Positions 45,293 to 57,536 of a DNA stretch of 64,000 nucleotides are shown here, piece after piece. The stretch spans positions 256,634 to 320,633 of the forward strand of contig NW_006768830.1 in NCBI RefSeq assembly GCF_000204055.1. The letters run 5' to 3'. Position numbers and translations under genes: made by a program. Numbering within the stretch: the stretch's first letter is position 1; each line of letters begins with the position of its first letter. Source of the stretch: Melampsora larici-populina 98AG31 (taxonomy: Eukaryota > Basidiomycota > Pucciniomycetes > Pucciniales > Melampsoraceae). The notes below the pieces were generated by a model, which was given only the letters and a program-made list of their open reading frames with translations, was not told the origin of the DNA and made no database searches.

Positions 45293-48200
45293 GGAACTAG
45301 TGAAAGGACTGAGAGAAGCGAAAACCGAGAGGAGGGAATGAAAAGTACTAGGATGGCTCGGTCGAGGTGAAAACTAGGAGGTGATCGCTTGGTTGAAGGT
45401 AGTGAGGTTGTAAGAGGAAGTCGATTTGGAAGTGATGGTAGTGAGAATGGTTGGTTCTGTATCTGAAGAACTGAAGTTGACGAATTTTGTGATCCGGAGA
45501 TCAGCTTTTGAGTGCTGATCAGCTAAAAGGCTTGTATTGGGGGAATACTTGCCGCGGCCACTTCCATATTCGTGATCACGAGACTTGCTGAACGGAGCAT
45601 TCCAATCGTTTCATGTTTGTTTGTTTGTTTACTATATTTATTTCAAAACCTTATTTTGCCGACTGAGCTGGCTATGATCGCGAGTGGGGCGCAGAGTTTT
45701 CCGGCTGGTGATACGCGTTACGCGTGGAAGAAATTGAAGTCTTGGATCTTTGGGATTATTGAATGGGGATTGAGGTAATGAAGAGTTAGTTCTATGATAT
45801 ACGGATTCTTTGTTGCCACCAGAACAAACTTACGGATCTCTGCAGCTCTTGGTTATAGAAAAGCGCTGTCGGTTTGCTTTTCGCAGCTAATGTTGGATGT
45901 AATGAGAATCATATAAAACATATCTGCGCGACCTACGCAGAGTATCATCTCGAAGATCCCAGCAAGTTTCTTGATGGCTCCGAGTTCCTTGTGAAGATCC
46001 TGTTGGTTAGATTGATCCGAAGCAATCAGTGATGAATCTCCTTCAAAATTATTCTTGTTTGGGACCGGCAAGCATTTACGAGTCCTTTGTAAACTTTTTC
46101 ATTCAGCCTTAGCCCGCAACTTCTTATTCTGCGATTGGTTCATGAGGTTGATCCAGATGCGGAAAGGTTACCATATAATTTCAGTGATTGGCGAAAGATA
46201 CCCATGAGTATTTGAGCTGGACACCAAAGGCATTCCAGTATTGGGAGTTAGTTGAATTGGACTTTTCAATTTGGTCTGATAAGCTGATCAGTACAAACAT
46301 TGAAAGGTAGGAACACGACTTCAGATATCAGTCTGATGAATTCTATAGAGAGTCTTTTTTCCTCCAGACGGCTTCGCGCTTTTGTTTAGCTACAAAGTCT
46401 AAACACGCCAAGCTATATTTCCCAGTACTCGAGCACGTTGTTTCAGTTTTTCAAGTCATTTGCTCAGCTTGCGCCAATCACCAATACTTTATTAGCATTT
46501 TGTTTAGAATTTCCGCGCTCTATGATACATAAACAAGCCCACCAGTACCATACCGATGAGAAGATCATCAAAAAGACATATATCTCACAAACATAAAACA
46601 AGAAAATAAGTAAATATTCGAATTATTTTGACAATTTTCATACATTCCATCACGTTTATTGCTATTTAATCTCCTTCAAATCGAGAATCTAGGACTATCT
46701 AGTTATAAACTCGTATCAACAAAAGTTTACGTATTTTCTTGTTTATGTTCGTGAAATATGTGTGTTTTAGATAATTTTCTCATCAGTATGGTACGTGTGG
46801 GCTTGTTTGTTTATTTTCATTTACACCTGATTCAATCAGAATCTAAATCCTCATCATTCATAATCTTGGATCTATTGGAACCTTTGATTGAGTTCCCGTC
46901 TCCAGAGCGTTACACGCTTTGCGAGACTGTATGCGAGTTACAAACTTTTCGTGAACATGCGAAGGCTTCTGCAATTCGCGTGAGCCTCCCATCGCGGTAC
47001 ACGCGTATTTGATAACTATCGTGCAATCTAAAGATGCTCGAAGGGCTATATCTTGAAGACCCTTCATCTCAGGAGTTCGCTACATAGTCACTTCAATTTC
47101 ATTGTGATCATCAACCAAGTCACAACGTGGTGTATAAGTCTAAGACTGAGTAGTTTGGTCCAGATATAGAAGTTCTTGCATGATTGTAGGCAAGGTACCT
47201 CAAGCAGTGAGTGCTCGTGGTAGCGACGTGGAATAATTTCGGATTTCCACTACCACCGTGACCTCACCTCCCCCGCCCAAGCAGAACGCATCTGAAGACC
47301 ACTCGGCTCTCACCGCTCAACATCATCACATTTTGAAATACCACCCAGCCCACTCGGGCAAAGTCAAGAGCGCAGGGTTTGCGAGGTGAGGAGGTTTTCA
47401 CACACACAGACAGACTGTATTTGTCAGACTTAGGTCTGGTTGGTAAATTAGGAAGTGATAGAAATCGAGCGCGCAAGCCCGAACAAGGTGGAGTATTCCC
47501 ATCAAAGTTTCGAGATAAAATATCAAAAGCATCGACTCTCAAGCCCAGAATCGATATCATATTGTAACCTTTCAAAAATGATACAAAATCTCAACTGAGA
47601 AGATACTTTATAGAGGCTTATTAGCTGGTTTTCATTTGCACAAGATCTGCGGTAATGAATTTTCACTTTTGACCCAAATCAAACCGGTCGCGACATGTTT
47701 CTACTCTGCTGATGTAGGTGGCAGCGACGTCTAAGTTCTCACTTTACAATGCCTCCACTAAGGATAGTTCGTCTAGACATTGGCTAAGAGATTCAGGAGG
47801 CTCATCAAATGTGAATTGCCCGAGCAGTCTTTTGAAGGAATTCCCAGAAAGAGTTGGCAAGTGAGTGCGCAGGTTAGCAGTTCATGATTTTCAAATTTCA
47901 AGGTGATAAATTGATCGCTGCTACATGAGGTCCTTGACCATCAAGATAAGTTATCCTTTGCGCAAAAACCAAGCTAGTACAACATTGAATTGAAGAAGTT
48001 GAGAAGTTGAGACCAGTGCATATATATACGATTGAACAGCCTGCTTCAATTCGTGTCAGTCTGAATTTTGATTGGTAGGAATGACTAAGGGTAATCTACT
48101 CATGTCAAAGATTAAGTCGGACAAAACCGGTTAATATATTCATCAGGATCAATGTGCAGCTGTGATAGTTCTCATCATGATATTGGGCATTGAATCAGTC

Positions 48201-49142
48201 TTCAGCATCACTTTGTATGACCTTTCAATTCAATATCTTATTTTTGATCTTTCATTCTAGAAAAGAATAGTGAGGTCTTCTTAACCCAACACACACATTC
48301 GAGTTGTAGAGATATAACGAGTGTTATGCTTCGTGGCAAAGAGTAGCTTCTAATTCAAAAATGCGATATCGATCATTTCATCCCCATGTACAAAATGTAT
48401 GAGCAATGTGCAATGAGAAATATAATGCTTTACACATCATCCTAATTCTTTTCAGCAAAAAGTCGGCTGTCCAAATACATGACACTGAAAAGCACAGAGA
48501 TAATCGAAGTCAACGATGCGCTGGTCGTGATTTTCACACAAGGATTCAATGATGCTATTGTTCACATATCGCCACAAATCAATTTCGCAGTGGTGAATGA
48601 GACCCTAGACCGTTCATCCACCGAATCGATCTTTCGTCATACCCACTCTCATCATGAGATTGAGGTGATACGCCGCCAATCTTGATACGTTCGAGTTGAA
48701 CACTTGCCGAAAGGTCTAGGAAAATGAGATTCCATGGCAAGTTCCACTTCTCGTCGATCTGGTTTGTTGAATCACATCCTCAGTGGGGTATTTCAAGCTC
48801 CTTTGTTGTTCATGCACCTTCCGTGGGTTATCGTATGTATATCTCGTTTATAGCTACAAATTCTTTGCGTCTGAGCAGTCCTAATATAATCGTTGAGCAC
48901 AAAAGCAGACAGTCAAACTAGAAAGCTCAGCCTCAGCAAATCCGATACATATCAGCTGGACCGTGTCAGAGGATCCGATCCGATGGCTATGCTGGATGGA
49001 ATCTGGATTGAGATTGACGATAAAATATCCGGATTCCGAGCATTCAGGGTCTCAAACCACATCCAAACTACTTCCATCCGGAAAAAGTTGAGAGATACCG
49101 TATACGCAATATCAACTCGAACTTGATTGTATCGAAACAAAG
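45293..49142. other. Long spacer with one foldback element
   Basis: A coding-like stretch at about 45590-45777 (+) (SGAQSFPAGDTRYAWKKLK) and short frames at 48479-48921 (+) have no recognisable family and no convincing start or splice model. A foldback element occupies 46527-46814. The rest (46815-48470) shows nothing I can support. Confidence 0.35.
46527..46814. repeat. 288-bp foldback element with about 85-bp arms
   Basis: Arms at about 46529-46616 and 46727-46812 are imperfect inverted repeats; both run through aaacaagcccac, cagtacca/catac, gatgagaa and acataaaacaagaaaa when read outside to inside. The 110-bp centre has no coding content. No target duplication was fixed. It resembles the other hairpin MITEs of the window but shares no sequence with them. 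Confidence 0.65.
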
Positions 49143-51916
49143 ATGAGTGAAGTCCAAGAACAGAGAATCAATCAATACAATTGTAAGTCATACTTTCTTT
49201 TTTTTACTTATCATCATTTTTCTTGAAACTAATGAAAACTTCTTTGTTGTTGGTTGGTTGGAATTGAAAAAACTTTAGTTCGAGCATTAAAATCGATCGG
49301 AATCACTGAATCTCATCCTCACTTTAGACCTCTTCAAAGCTTTCAACAGTTCAGTTTGACTTTTTCGATGGATATTCATATATCGAATGTTTTATTGACC
49401 TCAACACAAATTGTTTGTTCTTTTTTGGTATCTTCAGACCTAATGTTGAAAACGTTCGAGCATTCAAGTATAGTCCAGACGGAAGTCGATATGCAGTAGC
49501 AGCAGCGAATGAGTACGAATCAATTCACAACTTTTCACAATCAGATATCAAATCGACATTCCACTTTTTTGAAGCTAAATCAAACCTTTGCCTTTGTGTT
49601 TTGTAGCGTTCGAGTTTATGATGCACAAAATGGACAACTTTTAATTCAAATCGATTTACCTAATGTGATTGAAATTTCATTTTCTCCCAAAGGTACTTGG
49701 ATTAGTACATGGGAACGTTATGGTTAGTGTTTTTTTTCGTTTCTTTCTTCCTCAATAAAGCCTTTCAAAATTCTCACCTCATCATTTTTTTCCATTTCAT
49801 ACAGTCAAACCTACGGATGAAAGTGCACAACATAAAAATATGCGTGTTTGGGATGTTAGTACGGGTCAAGAAGTGCTCAGCTTTTCACAGAAATCTATTG
49901 AAGCTTGGTACGATTTCTTATTCAAAAATTTGATCACCAATTTTCAATTTGTGGCATATTCAGCTTATCTTGTACTTTTTGTTTCTTTGGATAGGTCATT
50001 ACAATTCACCGATAACGAATCTCATGCACTAAGGTTGATTTCCAATGAGATCCAAGTATATGATCCATCAAAAGGATTCCAAAGTGGTTCATCAATGATA
50101 ACCAAATTCAAATTAGAAGGATTAACAAGTTACAAATTATCACCCGGAAGAAATCCATCAATATCAATTTTTATACCCGAGAAGAATGGATCACCAGCAT
50201 GTGTGAAGATATTTGGATTAATCGGATTAACATCAAATTCATTACCGATTTCATCTAAAACGTTTTTTAAAGCTGATAAAGTTCAATTTAAATGGAATCG
50301 ATCGGGCACTAGTTTACTTTTTTTAACTCATACTGATGTAGATAAGACTGGTAAATCTTACTACGGCGAAACCAATTTATACATGTTATCCGCTAATGGT
50401 ACATTTGATTGTCGGGTCACGTTGGGTAAGTTTTTTCTTCGAAGAAGTGATTTGAAACTTTTAAATCTGGTATAGGTCTCCTCTAAAGATCAACGTCGGA
50501 AAATTTCAATATCCATCAGAGGAAATTTTTGAATCTGACTTTTGGTTTCTCTTTCACTTCGCTAGATCGTGAGGGTGGAATTCACGACTTTGTTTGGTCA
50601 CCTAACGATAAGGAATTCACTGTCAGCTATGGATGTAAGATTGCCTTCATCTTACCGAAATCTCAATCAGATTCTTTCGAACTCTTTTATCACTCAATCT
50701 GACACTTTTCTTTTCAAACCTTCTGAATGAATTTGTCCCACAGATATGCCAGCCAAGACAACAATCTTTGATCATAGATCAAACTTAATCCACGACTTTG
50801 GTACAGCACCAAGAAACTTTATTGCATACAATCCACAGGGTAGATTACTCTTGACCGCTGGATTTGGAAATTTAGCTGGTACAATTGATATTTGGGATCG
50901 AAGGACATTGAAAAAAGTGTCAACGATCGAAGGATCTAATACATCACATTGTGAATGGAGTCCAGATGGAAGATTTATTTTATGTGCTACGCTTTCGCCT
51001 AGATTGAGAGTTGATAATGGGATTAGAATCTTTCATTATACTGGTTCTTTGGTTCATCTTGAATCCATTGACAATCTCTATGCAGTAGGTTTTTTTAGTC
51101 TTCCTTTTTTACATTACTCCTTTCTAGGAATGAATTGAATTCATTGAATAATCTTTTTATTTTTGGTAGGCTTCTTGGAGACCCGCATCTGCGGAGCTGT
51201 TCCCGTTTCGTCAGAATTTATCACCAGCACCTCCATCTATCAAGCCCAATGGAGTAGGTCCGACTGCTGCGGCTGCAACTCCTGGTACGTTATCCACTCG
51301 AATGAAGACTCAATCGGTGCAAATAAATAAGAAATGAATGTAAAGTAATTTGTACTGACTTTGTTTACCACAAAAAACAGCCAAACCAGCTGGAGCTTAT
51401 CGACCACCACATGCACGTGGAACAACTACACCAAGTCATTTTAAAAGAGAAGATGAAGGAGGAGCACCATATGTAGCCAATACGAACTCTAATGGACATC
51501 ATCATGGAAGCAAGCCAAGAGGATTACCACCAGGAGCGGCACCACCTAACAATTCGATGAACAATAATGGAAAACCTAATCGAAAGAATGGTATACCAGG
51601 ATCAGGTATAATCGTTTTACCAGAATCGCAATCAAAATCGAATCAAAACCAAAAGAGAACCGAAACAACGAATCACCAGACTACTAACAACCATCATCAA
51701 CAACAGAACAAAGTAGAAGTTGTAGAAGAGACGAATATGATGATGAATAATGAGATGAGTGTAGAAGAAAAAAAGAAAAGATCTTTAATGAAGAAATTAA
51801 CGGCCATTGAACAATTAAAAGAAAGGAAAAAGAAAGGAGAGAAATTAGAACTAACTCAATTAAAGAAGATTGATAATGAACAAGAGATTAGAGACGCATT
51901 AAAATCACTTGGATAA
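49143..51916 (+). CDS. Eukaryotic translation initiation factor eIF2A
   Basis: Ten exons, 631 aa: 49143-49182, 49279-49348, 49438-49512, 49607-49722, 49805-49907, 49995-50425, 50566-50634, 50744-51084, 51170-51284, 51381-51916. A WD-type beta-propeller begins AFKYSPDGSRYAVAA and VRVYDAQNGQLL. It continues with LRLISNEIQVYDP, YYGETNLYML, GGIHDFVWSPNDKEFTVSYGYMPAKTTIFD and AYNPQGRLLLTAGFGNLAGTIDIWD, the eIF2A domain signature. The C-terminus is Asn/Gln/Lys rich and ends in a helical ELTQLKKIDNEQEIRDALKSLG, as in other eIF2A proteins. It acts in non-canonical initiator-tRNA delivery. The donor of exon 2 (GTTCAG) is weak and that junction is the least sure. Confidence 0.93.
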
Positions 51917-52442
51917 GAAGAATAAAGCAAATTGGATGAGAAGGAGAGGGAGAGGTTTCTTTTGAACGAAAAAAAAGTAGGAATGAGTGTTGGAATGTTG
52001 GGATGGAGTGTTTTTTTGAATATCAATTGGTTTTTGTTTCTCTGTTTTCATTTTCTTTTAAAAATTGTTTGTATTGAAGAGAAATGAAACTATCCCAGTT
52101 GTTTAAAGAAGCAAAAAGTAAATCCAATTAAATTGCTATTTGTGTCTTTCATTGGTGGTTTCCCTTAAAATAGAGAGCGAAAGACATAGAGGATGAGATG
52201 AGGGCGGAGAGAGGAAGAGAAATAATGGATTGTGGAGTGAGCCATTGCTCTGTCCCTTCCACCATTGATAGACTGTTGGAGTGTATAACTGTATACATAA
52301 CCCAATGTGCAACTTTTCATAAGTATCCCTGTATCACTTTGCGAGAATACCAATGTGCTTCTGAATTTTTTTGCCGACTTCAACTACATATTTAAAGCCC
52401 TCGCTTGTGCATCCAAGTTTTCAATTACCAAAAGTCTAGAAA
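51917..52442. other. Spacer between eIF2A and oligoribonuclease genes
   Basis: 3' UTR of eIF2A and upstream region of the oligoribonuclease gene. No other gene is seen; the short frames on both strands at 52165-52395 overlap one another and lack character. Confidence 0.35.
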
Positions 52443-53908
52443 ATGATGATATCAAGAAATCTGAATGCTTTCTTTCGTATTCAAAGAACCACCAATTGGC
52501 TATCATACTCGATCTTAAGATCCGGTGTCGGGTTGATCCGACCCAGATTACCTTTCGGGTCGATTACCTCTCTCATTTCGCCTTTCCTCAGTTTACCAAA
52601 CCCAACAGAAATATCTCAAAAATTATCATCACTCAATATGCCCAAGGCACAGGATCGGTTGGTATGGATCGATTGTGAGGTTAGGATTTTTTCTATTCGC
52701 GCATGTGTATCGATTACTTGCGTCGAATTGCTGATTTCATTGTTTTGTTTGTTATGTAGATGACCGGCTTAGACCTTTCTAAAGAGCAAATCATTGAGAT
52801 TGCTTGTATTATTACCGATAGTCAGTTACTTTATATTTTCCGATTTCAAACTCTTGAAAGATATGTGACTGATAATTGATCAGTCTGAAATCATTAGAAA
52901 ATCTTGAACCTCTTGATGAAGGAATTAGTTATGTAATTGGAGTTGAGAAAAACATTTTGGATCAAATGGGTGAATGGTTAGTACAAAATTCTTGATTCGG
53001 TTTCCTTCTTGAATTATGATTGCCAGTTTATATATCTTTGGTGTTTTTGGTTTCCTTTCTTTTAGGTGTACAGTGCAGCATGGCAAGGTCAATTACATAA
53101 CGCGTTTGAAAGTTTGAGAGATTTTAACTGAAGAACTGATAGAATTCCAGACATTCTTCTTGATAGTCTGGACTTACTGAAGAATGCTTAAAATCTAAAT
53201 TTAGTTTAAAACAAGTTGATCAACTTGTTCGAGATTATATTGAACGACATATACCTAATTCTCGAGGTCAAGCTGTTATAGCTGGAAACTCGGTTTATGC
53301 AGATAAAGCTTTTCTGGTAAGTTATCAAATCTAATTTTTGATTTTTTGAAAATATAGTTGAAGAAAATTTCGAATTTTTTTATTATGATTTGGAATGTCA
53401 AACAGGAGAAAGATATGCCAATTACAGCAGAATATTTACATTATCGAATTGTAGATGTTAGTTCGATTAAAGAGTAAATTATTCAATTTCTTCAGTTTTT
53501 TTATATGTCAAAGTTCTTTTTTCTGATGGATTGGTTTTTGTTTAGGTTGGCTAGAAGATGGAATCATGATGTGTTTTTAAAATCAAAAGATACTTCTACA
53601 CCTTCAGCTCATCGGTAAATCAATTTATATTATCTATTCCTACACGTTTTCATCATAAAACTGACTCGGTTGTTTTGTACAGTGCACTTGACGATATACG
53701 TGATTCTATAAAAGGTAAGTCACTTGCTTTTTACGACCACAATTTGAGTGTTAAACCTATATGACAGTTATCTCTATTTGAAAAATTCTTACTGACTGAA
53801 CTTTCTTATCCTGATGTGACTTGATATTTTTTGCCAAAAAACTCAACGGTATGGTTGAGAATTATAGAACTCCAGTATTACAAATCTAATTTCTTTCTTC
53901 ACAAATAA
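52443..53908 (+). CDS. Oligoribonuclease (REXO2/Orn family 3'-5' exonuclease)
   Basis: Nine exons, 252 aa from the first ATG: 52443-52679, 52760-52820, 52898-52976, 53066-53087, 53167-53316, 53406-53473, 53546-53614, 53683-53714, 53868-53908. The DEDDh catalytic set is complete: WIDCEMTGLDL (D, E), GNSVYADKAFL (D), HYRIVDVSSIKEL, and HRALDDIRDSIKEL (H, D). It degrades very short RNAs. Starting at 52443 adds about 65 Arg/Ser/Leu-rich residues (FRIQRTTNWLSYSILRSG) that look like a mitochondrial presequence; an internal ATG at 52638 would give a short cytosolic form. Exon 4 is only 22 nt. The acceptors of exons 3 and 9 were chosen by frame (TDKNLEPLDEG; IKELQYYKSNF). Confidence 0.93.
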
Positions 53909-54537
53909 AATTATTGAAAGATTGATCACAAAGGCTATGAACCGATTGAAGATTTTTCCTCAAAGTAAGTTCATATGTATCAAGACATCAGGTTTGTGAT
54001 GATTCAGAGGTCAAAGTGTTCAAAGGGCATCAGGTCTTTGGTTCTGCTTTGTAGATTGAGAGAACATCTTAAGAGGAGACTCGGCAAAAATGATACAGAT
54101 AGCCGTTGTGTACCACCACCATGACGTGGTCGTGCCTCAAGTTCATCAGGTGTGCAGTAATAAAATTCCGCCCCAAGTCGCAATTGGGCTGACACGGGTC
54201 TCTAGACTGGACCCCAATTCCAGGGTTATAGAGTTGTAATAACCAAGATTGAATCTGAATCTATTCTCTCGAAAGATGACGACCACGTAGAGGAAGATCC
54301 TAACAATCCTATAACAAGATTCAATATTGATGTTCGCTCAATTCAAGTGCAATGATACAAAAAGGGTGACACAAGTCTGATTTAAGAATGTTAAAATTGG
54401 GTTCACGCTTGTCATAAATCTCAATCTTGCACGGAAATAAATAACTGAGAGCATAAAAACTTCCTTGAAATTAGAAGAGGTTACATTGAGTAAATTGAAC
54501 GCAAAGCTAACTAAAACTAGTATTTACTAATTGATAG
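53909..54537. other. Spacer between convergent REXO2 and secreted-protein genes
   Basis: No gene recognised. A short minus-strand frame at 54004-54195 is not supported by any family likeness. Confidence 0.35.
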
Positions 54538-55412
54538 TCACTGAGAGTGTGAATTCTCTCTGACCAGGGCCTGGAAGTCGGCTTCGTCGAGCCTCGTCGC
54601 TTTGGAATAGTTCCGGAGAAGTGATCCCGTGGCGAAGAAGTAAAGGCCTTGGGGACTTGGACCCAAGTCAGCTAAGGTTGGTGTACCAGGCTACAAATGA
54701 AGATAAATATTGTGGAAAGCTGAACGTTAGACATCACATGTGACCAAGAAATGATTACAAGGCAATGGGCTACCTGGGGTCTCGTCTCAGGGCAACAAGT
54801 CTCGGGCAATGTATTGAGCGAGTTATGTATATGTGTCAGGGTCACGCTGGGAAGAGGGGATTAAGCAGGCTGATCAGTTACATGAATTTCATGATACCAC
54901 ATGAAGACTTACCAACTGTCTGGATGAGTCCGTTCCATAGAACCATCCTTGTTTGGTTTACAGAAAAACACCTGGGTGCATTGATCAAAAAAATAGCAAT
55001 GAGATCAAAGTTGACAAATGTCTGGTCAATGATTTCGTCACTTACACCACAGGTGCCATATCCTGCGTCAGTCCATTTATTCAGCATCAATGCCTCAGCA
55101 GCCCTACAGGGAATCAGCAATTGATGCACAAATTAGTAAAAGAAAATGGACGAGATCGTGTGAGAATTCCCTTAAAATATGAATCACTTACACATGACAG
55201 TCATTCAGATTGACTGGTCTTTTTTCGTTCAAGCAGGTGTACCAATTGGTCTGAGGGTCATTATCATGAGGGATTTTGCAAGTCTGAGGTTTGTCTTGAT
55301 TCTGGCCTGACAATGTGTCGCGCGTGACAAGGCGGTTGATTGATATGCTATATCTACGACCCAAGGAGACTTGCACGAAGATTGTTAATAAGACTAAGAT
55401 GATTAGCTTCAT
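54538..55412 (-). CDS. Small secreted cysteine-rich protein (candidate effector)
   Basis: Five exons, 187 aa: 55412-55192, 55103-55046, 54971-54913, 54846-54774, 54690-54538; every junction has GT-AG and correct phase. A textbook signal peptide (MKLIILVLLTIFVQVSLG) is followed by a mature protein with eight Cys (in QTCKI, WYTCLN, NDCHV, GTCGV, FFCKP, DSCVT and ETCCP), suggesting disulphides. The C-terminal third, GPSPQGLYFFATGSLLRNYS onward, lacks Cys. No membrane segment or GPI signal is seen. I recognise no family; small secreted Cys-rich proteins of rusts are often effectors, but that role is inference. It lies isolated in a gene-poor spacer, a typical setting for such genes. Confidence 0.75.
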
Positions 55413-57536
55413 GTTGGAAAAAGACTGAATGAGTGTGCTCAGAAAAGTTGATTGAGAAAGTCTTGATTTTTAGGAACACAATCAGGGAACGATCTTTGGC
55501 TGCCCACCAAAGTTCTCGTATATGGGTGCAGAGGGCATGGTCCCATCCGCGGAACTTATAGGAACGATCCTCACCAAAGGTTTTTAAACGTAGCTTAGGA
55601 AACTTTCTAAAATAGTGCTGTAACAAATTTGTAAGATCACCCACTACACCACGAAGCAACTTTTGAGCGTGAAACGCGTGCCAAGCGAAGGCCAGTCGCC
55701 GACAAACTTAACTATTCCTTTGGACGCCAGCAGGGACTTGTTAAGTTTGAGTTGGATTTCACTCAGTGGTATCATGAAACTCGTTGAATGATAGCGTCGA
55801 GACATCGGGGTACTTTGTTAAGTGAGTATGGTGGTGGCTCTATCAATCGCTGATAGCTTCATGAGCCACACACACAAGCCAAGTCCGCCAAGCACCAGGG
55901 CAGGACTTGGCAAACTCAGAGAGCAATGCAGCATGACTTGCGACATATTGTTTTGTAGGGGAACAAATTTCAGAATCCAGAGAAGATTCATTGGCAATTG
56001 CTATGGCCTCATACCATTTAGCCGCAATCTGCGAAACAAACAAAATATTGTTTTCTGGTTAGCCTTTGCCCCCCAACTTCAAGCAGTTGTGGAGCTGGGG
56101 ATGTGAATGGGTAAGTTCTCTAACATCGTACTTGACGCTTTGAAAACTCACAAATAGAACTCTGAACAGCCCCCCGCACGCGGTAGCTGATAACTCTAGT
56201 TGCATCAGACTGTGTTAGAAGAAAGTTTTTTTGTGGGATTATACAAAACAGAAATAAAATCAGCGAAGCACAGAACAAAAAGAAGCGAGATCGAGAAGCA
56301 TCTCGTTTTCTACGCCAAATTCATTATGATACAAGCTAAGGAGTATATTGAGATTTGTTTTGTTCTGTCTCTTCGAATTTCTTGTCCTCCTTTGATTACT
56401 TCTCTGCAGGAGCACGCGATACATAGCACTTTGTGCTCCCACGTATATAATTATTGTGGTGTTGTATGTAAGCTGGAGACCAAGATCATTATTCGAAGGT
56501 TGTCGATCATGTAGAGCGACTTGCCATAAAAGCACTGTTGTGTGATCAGGATGAGATGATACATATTGATGGAGGTCGACGCTCTTTTGGTATCACATCT
56601 TGAATGTCTTCAAAGTGAGCTACTCACCGCGCTTGATGCTGAGTTTTTACGGATCGAAAGAACTCCATAGAGCAATGCCTTGTGCACAAATTCCTCTAAA
56701 GTTATGCAATGTCTATGACTCTTCGTTCTGAGTCAGCGTCTGGGCCATTCTCCAAACGCACGGGAATCGCCATCTCTAGCACTTCCTCGGGCGATTCCTT
56801 GACTAAGACTTGTTATGGATTCCAACTCCAGCTCAGAGGCCTTGATCAAACGCTGTAAGATTGCAAGAAACCGACCTTTTGACTTGCCTTCTATCGACGT
56901 CGCTGAGTCAAAGCACATTGCAGCAGATCGACCGAAGTATGAGACGGTTACTGACCAAGTCGAAGGGTCAAAAGCGGAGGAATGACGATTAACCAGCTAT
57001 TCATAGCTTTTGAGGTCTCGGTTCACCATACCAGTCATATCTAAGCTGCTCGTTGTCAAGTTCACGCAAAACAACTATTTCCCTCAATCCCAACAAGTTT
57101 GGGCTGTCTCACCTTTCCAAACATTTTTCAATTTGTAAATTTGCCACATAACACTCAAAACTTCAGTAAGGCGCAGGAAAAATATTTGTCTCATAGGGTA
57201 TTCACAATTTGTAAGAAGGCAATCACTCAATTAGAATTGCAACATCACAATAGCTTCGACCTCAGCATCGACCAGAACTAAAAATCCCACAATCCTTGGC
57301 TACAACATTCGAACACTCTGGTTTTGCTCAGAGAACTACTACAGATAGGACCCAGAAAAAACACCCTGGAATCGACCAATGCAACGGTGACCCTTAGATT
57401 TGTTCAAAGTTATTGACATTCGAACCCTTTTACTAGGAAAAGTACCGCACATTGGTTCATCGCAATCTTCAAGTAGCGAAGGTTCCGAATTCTTGATCCT
57501 TCCCAACTTTTTATACCACAATCATAATCCGGCACT
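55413..57536. other. Gene-poor spacer
   Basis: Short inverted repeat AAACTTAAC 55704-55712 with complement 55740-55748 recalls the tips of the Mutator-like MITE at 7426-8011, and tttgttaag recurs near 55815, so an old relative may be present. Minus-strand open stretches at 55354-55659, 55843-56043 and 56733-56918 have no recognisable family or signals. Nothing else can be supported. Confidence 0.35.

Noticed and set aside
53821..53880. Alternative last exon of oligoribonuclease reading ELNGMVENYRTP
   Set aside because: It has no AG acceptor before it; the acceptor at 53867 gives IKELQYYKSNF, which matches the family's C-terminus.
55354..56043. Minus-strand ORFs of 101 and 66 aa upstream of the secreted-protein gene
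   Set aside because: No family, signal peptide or convincing splice model; they overlap relic-like inverted repeats.
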